Position numbers and translations under genes: made by a program. The notes beneath the pieces were generated by a model that was not told the origin of the DNA, ran no database searches, and saw only the letters and a program-made list of their open reading frames with translations. This document shows, piece by piece, positions 61,101 through 64,000 of a DNA stretch of 64,000 nucleotides; the stretch's first letter is position 1, and every line of letters begins with the position of its first letter. Source of the stretch: a bacterium (GTDB taxonomy: Bacteria; Lindowbacteria; 2-12-FULL-62-27); assembly GCA_016202645.1 (NCBI GenBank), contig JACQOF010000146.1:46079-110078 (forward strand), given 5' to 3'.

Positions 61101-63500
61101 ATGAGTCGCTATTCAGCCCTCTCCGTCATTCCCGCGAACGCGGGAATCCAGTCTGCTGTGCGATTGATTTGGCTCGCCGCCGCTCTCCTCTGTCTCGCCG
61201 CGCCCGCCGCGGCCATCGACGTCTACCGGGTGGATCGGATCGACTTCGAGGGGAACCGCCAGCACACGTATAACGAACTCCGGCTCTCGGTCCAGTTGCT
61301 CGAGGGCGCGGTCCTGACGAAGGAGGCGTTGAAAACGGCCTCGAGCGAGGACGTTCACCGCCTCTACGCCACCGGATTTTTTTCGGACGTCCGCGTCGAC
61401 GTGAAATTCGGGCCGGAATCGACGGCGGGCGTTACGTATCTCTTGACCGAACAGCCCCAGATCGTTGAAGTGGCCTTTACGGGACTCGATAGACTCGACG
61501 AGAAGACCCTCAAGGACGTCCTCCCCACCAATTTTTCAGCGGGGAATTTTCTCAATGAATTTATGCGGAAACGCGCCGAACAGGCGATCCTGGGGCGATA
61601 TCTCGAGGAGGGATTTTATTTCGCGAAGGTGACGACGGACCTGGAGACCGTGGAGGAGGACAAGGTCCGGGTGAGGTTCGTCGTGGAGGAAGGGGACAAG
61701 CTCAAGGTCGGCCGGTTCGACGTCAAGTTTGACCGGCGGCTCGGGCCGTTCGAGGGGTGGCGCCGGAAAATGCAGATCAAATGGCACTTCAGCACGGGTC
61801 GCGGCGCGGTCTTCTCGAAGGAACTCCTGAACAACGACATCAAGCGGTTCATCGACATCCTGAAAGAGAAGGGATACCTTCTCGCGGCGATCGAGCCGCG
61901 CACGCGGGTGAACGAGAAAAAACGCAGGATGGACGTCGAACTCGTCGTCCACCTCGGGCCGCGCCTTCGCGTCGGGCATATCTCCTTTGAGGGATATGAT
62001 GTCCTCGACGAGAAAACCCTCAGGGCACAGCTCGCGCTCAAGACTGGGGAGATTTTTGATCTTAAGAAATTTTCCAAAACCCTCGACAACATCCGCGCGG
62101 CTTACGAGAAGGAGGGTTACCTCGAGGCCGAGGTGATCCACCGGCCGACCATCCTCGAAGAGGCGGCCCGGGTCGATTTTATGGTCAGCATCACCGAGGG
62201 GCAGATGATTTACGTCGAGCAGATCGTGATCGAAGGACTCACCAAGACCCGCGCCAAGATCGCGCGGCGGGAGATCGTGCAGGAGGAGGGACAGCGGTAC
62301 GACGGGGAGAAAGTTGACCTGTCGAAACGAAACCTCAACAACACCGGGTATTTTGAAAACGTGATCGTCCTGACCGAACGCGGCTCCAAGCCGAACGCGC
62401 GGGTCCTTGTCTTTCGGCTCGCGGAGGGCAGGACCGGCACGCTTCAGCTCGGGATGGGATTTTCCTCCCTCAGCGGATTCGTCGGGTTTACGGCGATTCA
62501 GAAAAGAAATTTTGATTTTTTCGACCACCCATTTAAAAAGGACAGCCAGAGCCCCTATTTCACCGGCGCCGGGCAGAACATTTCCACGTCAATTGAGATC
62601 GGATCCAAACGGACCAACTTCGATGTCTCTTGGACCAACCCCTGGATCAATGACCGACTGCGGTCCGACCGGCCCAGTCCCAAATTCCCGACGTCCCTCA
62701 CGACGCGGGTGTTTCGGTCGGGAAACGAGTTCGACGAATATAAGGAGGAACGGGCGGGCGGGCAGTTCCGTTTCGGGCGGCGCTTCGGGAATTATCTCTC
62801 CGGAACGATCGGGTACCGGCTGGAGGGAGTGTCGCTGTCGGATATCACGATCAACGCGCCGACATCGGTTCTCCTCCTCGGCAACCGGGACGACAAGGTC
62901 TCCGCGCTCTCGTTTGGGCTCAGCTTCGACCGGACGGACAACGTCTTCTGGCCGACGCGGGGATTCCGCGTGTCCCTGGATGACGAGGTCGCGGGTCTCG
63001 GCGGCAACGTCAAATTCAACCGGCCGACCTTCGATTTCCGCGCCTATCGTCCGGGCGGTTGGAAGAACGTGATTGCCTTCCAGTCGCACTTTGTGACGGT
63101 GTCCAATCCTTTCAATGATGATCTGCCGCCTGACTACGAGCGATTTTATCTCGGCGGGCCGAGCACCATCCGCGGATATGACGACCGGGAAATCAACATT
63201 CGGAACGCCAAAGGCCAGAGAGAGGGCGGCCGGACGGCGGCCTACTACCGGCTCGAATACCGGATCCCGGTCGTCGAACAGACCTTCAGCGTCATTCTCT
63301 TCAACGACGGCGGATTGGTCAGCGAAAAATCCTACGACTTTGACGCCGACTTCAAACCCAGCCTCGGCGTCGGCATCCACGTCCAGAGCCCCATGGGCCC
63401 CCTCCGGCTCGATTTCGGTTACAGGATGGCGGACACGTACAAGGGCGCGAACGACAAGGGCCAATTCGAACCGCACTTCTCTTTTGGATCGCAATTCTGA
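61101..63500 (+). CDS. bamA: Outer-membrane protein assembly factor BamA (Omp85)
   Basis: A 799-residue Omp85 protein that folds beta-barrel proteins into the outer membrane. After a signal peptide (LIWLAAALLCLAAPAAA) come five POTRA-like modules to about residue 420 (VDRIDFEGNRQHTYNELRLS; VAFTGLDRLDEKTLKDVL; GHISFEGYDVLDEKTLR), then the barrel with the conserved GPSTIRGYDD loop and a C-terminal Phe beta-signal (PHFSFGSQF). The first 18 residues, including SVIPANAGIQ, are encoded by a family-1 repeat. ATG 61101 follows the TonB stop by four bases; GTG 61158, after the repeat, would give a shorter, more normal signal peptide. Confidence 0.95.
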   Translation: MSRYSALSVIPANAGIQSAVRLIWLAAALLCLAAPAAAIDVYRVDRIDFEGNRQHTYNELRLSVQLLEGAVLTKEALKTASSEDVHRLYATGFFSDVRVDVKFGPESTAGVTYLLTEQPQIVEVAFTGLDRLDEKTLKDVLPTNFSAGNFLNEFMRKRAEQAILGRYLEEGFYFAKVTTDLETVEEDKVRVRFVVEEGDKLKVGRFDVKFDRRLGPFEGWRRKMQIKWHFSTGRGAVFSKELLNNDIKRFIDILKEKGYLLAAIEPRTRVNEKKRRMDVELVVHLGPRLRVGHISFEGYDVLDEKTLRAQLALKTGEIFDLKKFSKTLDNIRAAYEKEGYLEAEVIHRPTILEEAARVDFMVSITEGQMIYVEQIVIEGLTKTRAKIARREIVQEEGQRYDGEKVDLSKRNLNNTGYFENVIVLTERGSKPNARVLVFRLAEGRTGTLQLGMGFSSLSGFVGFTAIQKRNFDFFDHPFKKDSQSPYFTGAGQNISTSIEIGSKRTNFDVSWTNPWINDRLRSDRPSPKFPTSLTTRVFRSGNEFDEYKEERAGGQFRFGRRFGNYLSGTIGYRLEGVSLSDITINAPTSVLLLGNRDDKVSALSFGLSFDRTDNVFWPTRGFRVSLDDEVAGLGGNVKFNRPTFDFRAYRPGGWKNVIAFQSHFVTVSNPFNDDLPPDYERFYLGGPSTIRGYDDREINIRNAKGQREGGRTAAYYRLEYRIPVVEQTFSVILFNDGGLVSEKSYDFDADFKPSLGVGIHVQSPMGPLRLDFGYRMADTYKGANDKGQFEPHFSFGSQF
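61109..61151. repeat. Family-1 repeat inside the BamA signal-peptide region
   Basis: A 43-bp unit (CTATTCAG to AATCCAG) nearly identical to 26251-26293; the loop differs by one base (GAACGC instead of GAAAGC). It is read in frame as SVIPANAGIQ within BamA. Confidence 0.93.
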
Positions 63501-63509
63501 AGTGCGGGC

Positions 63510-64000
63510 GTGAAATCCGCAATCCGCACTCTGCAATCCGCAATCCCACTGGCCTTCGTCCTGTGCGCCGGCATCGGCCGGCGGCTCCGGCCGCTCACCC
63601 TGCATTATCCGAAAGCGCTTCTGCCCCTGTGGGGGAGGCCCATGGTGTTTTACGTCCTCGACGCGCTCCGCCGGGCGGGCGTCCGGAGATTTCTCGTGAA
63701 TCTCCACGCGCATCCCGAGATCGTACAGAGAGCGCTGGCGGACTACGGAAAGCGTCATGGCGTGAGGTTTACGTTCCTGCTTGAAAGAAAATTGCTTGAC
63801 ACCGGCGGCGCGCTGAGAAACGCCCGCCGGATCCTGACGGAACCCTTCTGGCTGGTCAACTGCGATTTTTTCCCGGAGGGATTCTCCTTTCAAAAAATGG
63901 AACGGGCCCACCGCCGCTCCGGCGCGATCGTGACGCTGGCCGTCCGCCCCAAATCTCCGGGTGAACCGTACAACCCTGTTGGCGTGGACCGGCGGGGCCG
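63510..64000 (+). CDS. Sugar nucleotidyltransferase, C-terminus beyond window
   Basis: The first 163 residues of an NTP-sugar pyrophosphorylase (GlmU/RmlA/ManC superfamily). The Rossmann-like nucleotide loop LCAGIGRRLRPLT and the following PKALLPLWGRPMV are the family signature, with LDTGGALRN, LVNCDFF and a PYNPVGVD segment later. The product probably supplies an activated sugar for envelope glycans. The only standard start is GTG 63510, which sits in repeat-like CGCAATCC sequence, so the first 13 residues (KSAIRTLQSAIP) may be repeat-derived. No stop is reached by base 64000. Confidence 0.85.
   Translation, partial: MKSAIRTLQSAIPLAFVLCAGIGRRLRPLTLHYPKALLPLWGRPMVFYVLDALRRAGVRRFLVNLHAHPEIVQRALADYGKRHGVRFTFLLERKLLDTGGALRNARRILTEPFWLVNCDFFPEGFSFQKMERAHRRSGAIVTLAVRPKSPGEPYNPVGVDRRG

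Overview
The window is GC-rich, densely coded DNA from a Gram-negative bacterium. It encodes TolC, MacA, BamA and an ExbB/ExbD/TonB set for a double-membrane envelope, and type IV pilus motor genes. It also carries traits better known from Gram-positives: the arginine-kinase cassette McsA-McsB-ClpC and a c-di-AMP (ydaO-type) riboswitch upstream of a Kup potassium transporter. I cannot name a phylum from the sequence; an uncultured lineage (deltaproteobacterial-like, PVC-like or candidate phylum) is a guess. There are no rRNAs, CRISPR arrays, prophages or replication origin. One tRNA, tRNA-His(GTG), is present.

Layout. 1-3350 (minus): a secreted TPR-like protein cut by the window edge, a GH13 alpha-amylase and a secreted protein of unknown function. 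3510-10345 (plus): a truncated ORF6N gene, AlgH/YqgE, ThiI, CysC and CysH, then a sugar cluster of GT20 (OtsA-like), DUF5752 and GT4 (TreT-like). 10355-11033: a HigB/HigA-type toxin-antitoxin pair. 11064-18529: MscS channel, RF3 (apparently landed in a broken dicarboxylate symporter), Bax-inhibitor-like protein, DegT aminotransferase, NhaD/CitMHS-type transporter and an SDR epimerase. 18538-22804 (minus): TolC-MacA-MacB efflux operon. 22909-23969 (minus): winged-helix-Zeta kinase fusion with a 61-residue partner. 24101-26174: c-di-AMP riboswitch and Kup. 26251-27387: paired repeats, UPF0175-PIN toxin-antitoxin, tRNA-His and long inverted repeats. 27441-38407 (plus): HD-GYP phosphodiesterase, two PilB-type ATPases, PilT, PilC, PilS-like kinase, PilR-like regulator and a small membrane protein. 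38437-39813: TPR-HAD fusion. 39848-40893: RAYT transposase between perfect 27-bp inverted repeats. 40887-47321: M23 peptidase, then MetF, RNase H and pyruvate phosphate dikinase on minus. 47322-48988: almost gene-free, with 81-bp tandem hairpin repeats, an AT-rich island and one small gene. 48989-63500 (plus): IlvE, McsA, McsB, ClpC, a ~1600-residue TPR protein, a small two-TM protein, ExbB, ExbD, TonB and BamA. 63510-64000: start of a sugar nucleotidyltransferase.

Three cross-cutting patterns stand out. First, at least six genes have a good sigma-70 promoter (17-bp spacer) whose -10 box lies only 6-8 bases before the start codon, so their mRNAs should be leaderless. Second, interspersed repeats form the termini of several reading frames (RF3 C-terminus; BamA, RNase H, M23 peptidase and nucleotidyltransferase N-termini). 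Third, nucleotide second messengers are tied to two systems: c-di-AMP to potassium uptake, and c-di-GMP to pili through an HD-GYP enzyme next to a PilB carrying a MshEN-type c-di-GMP-binding motif.
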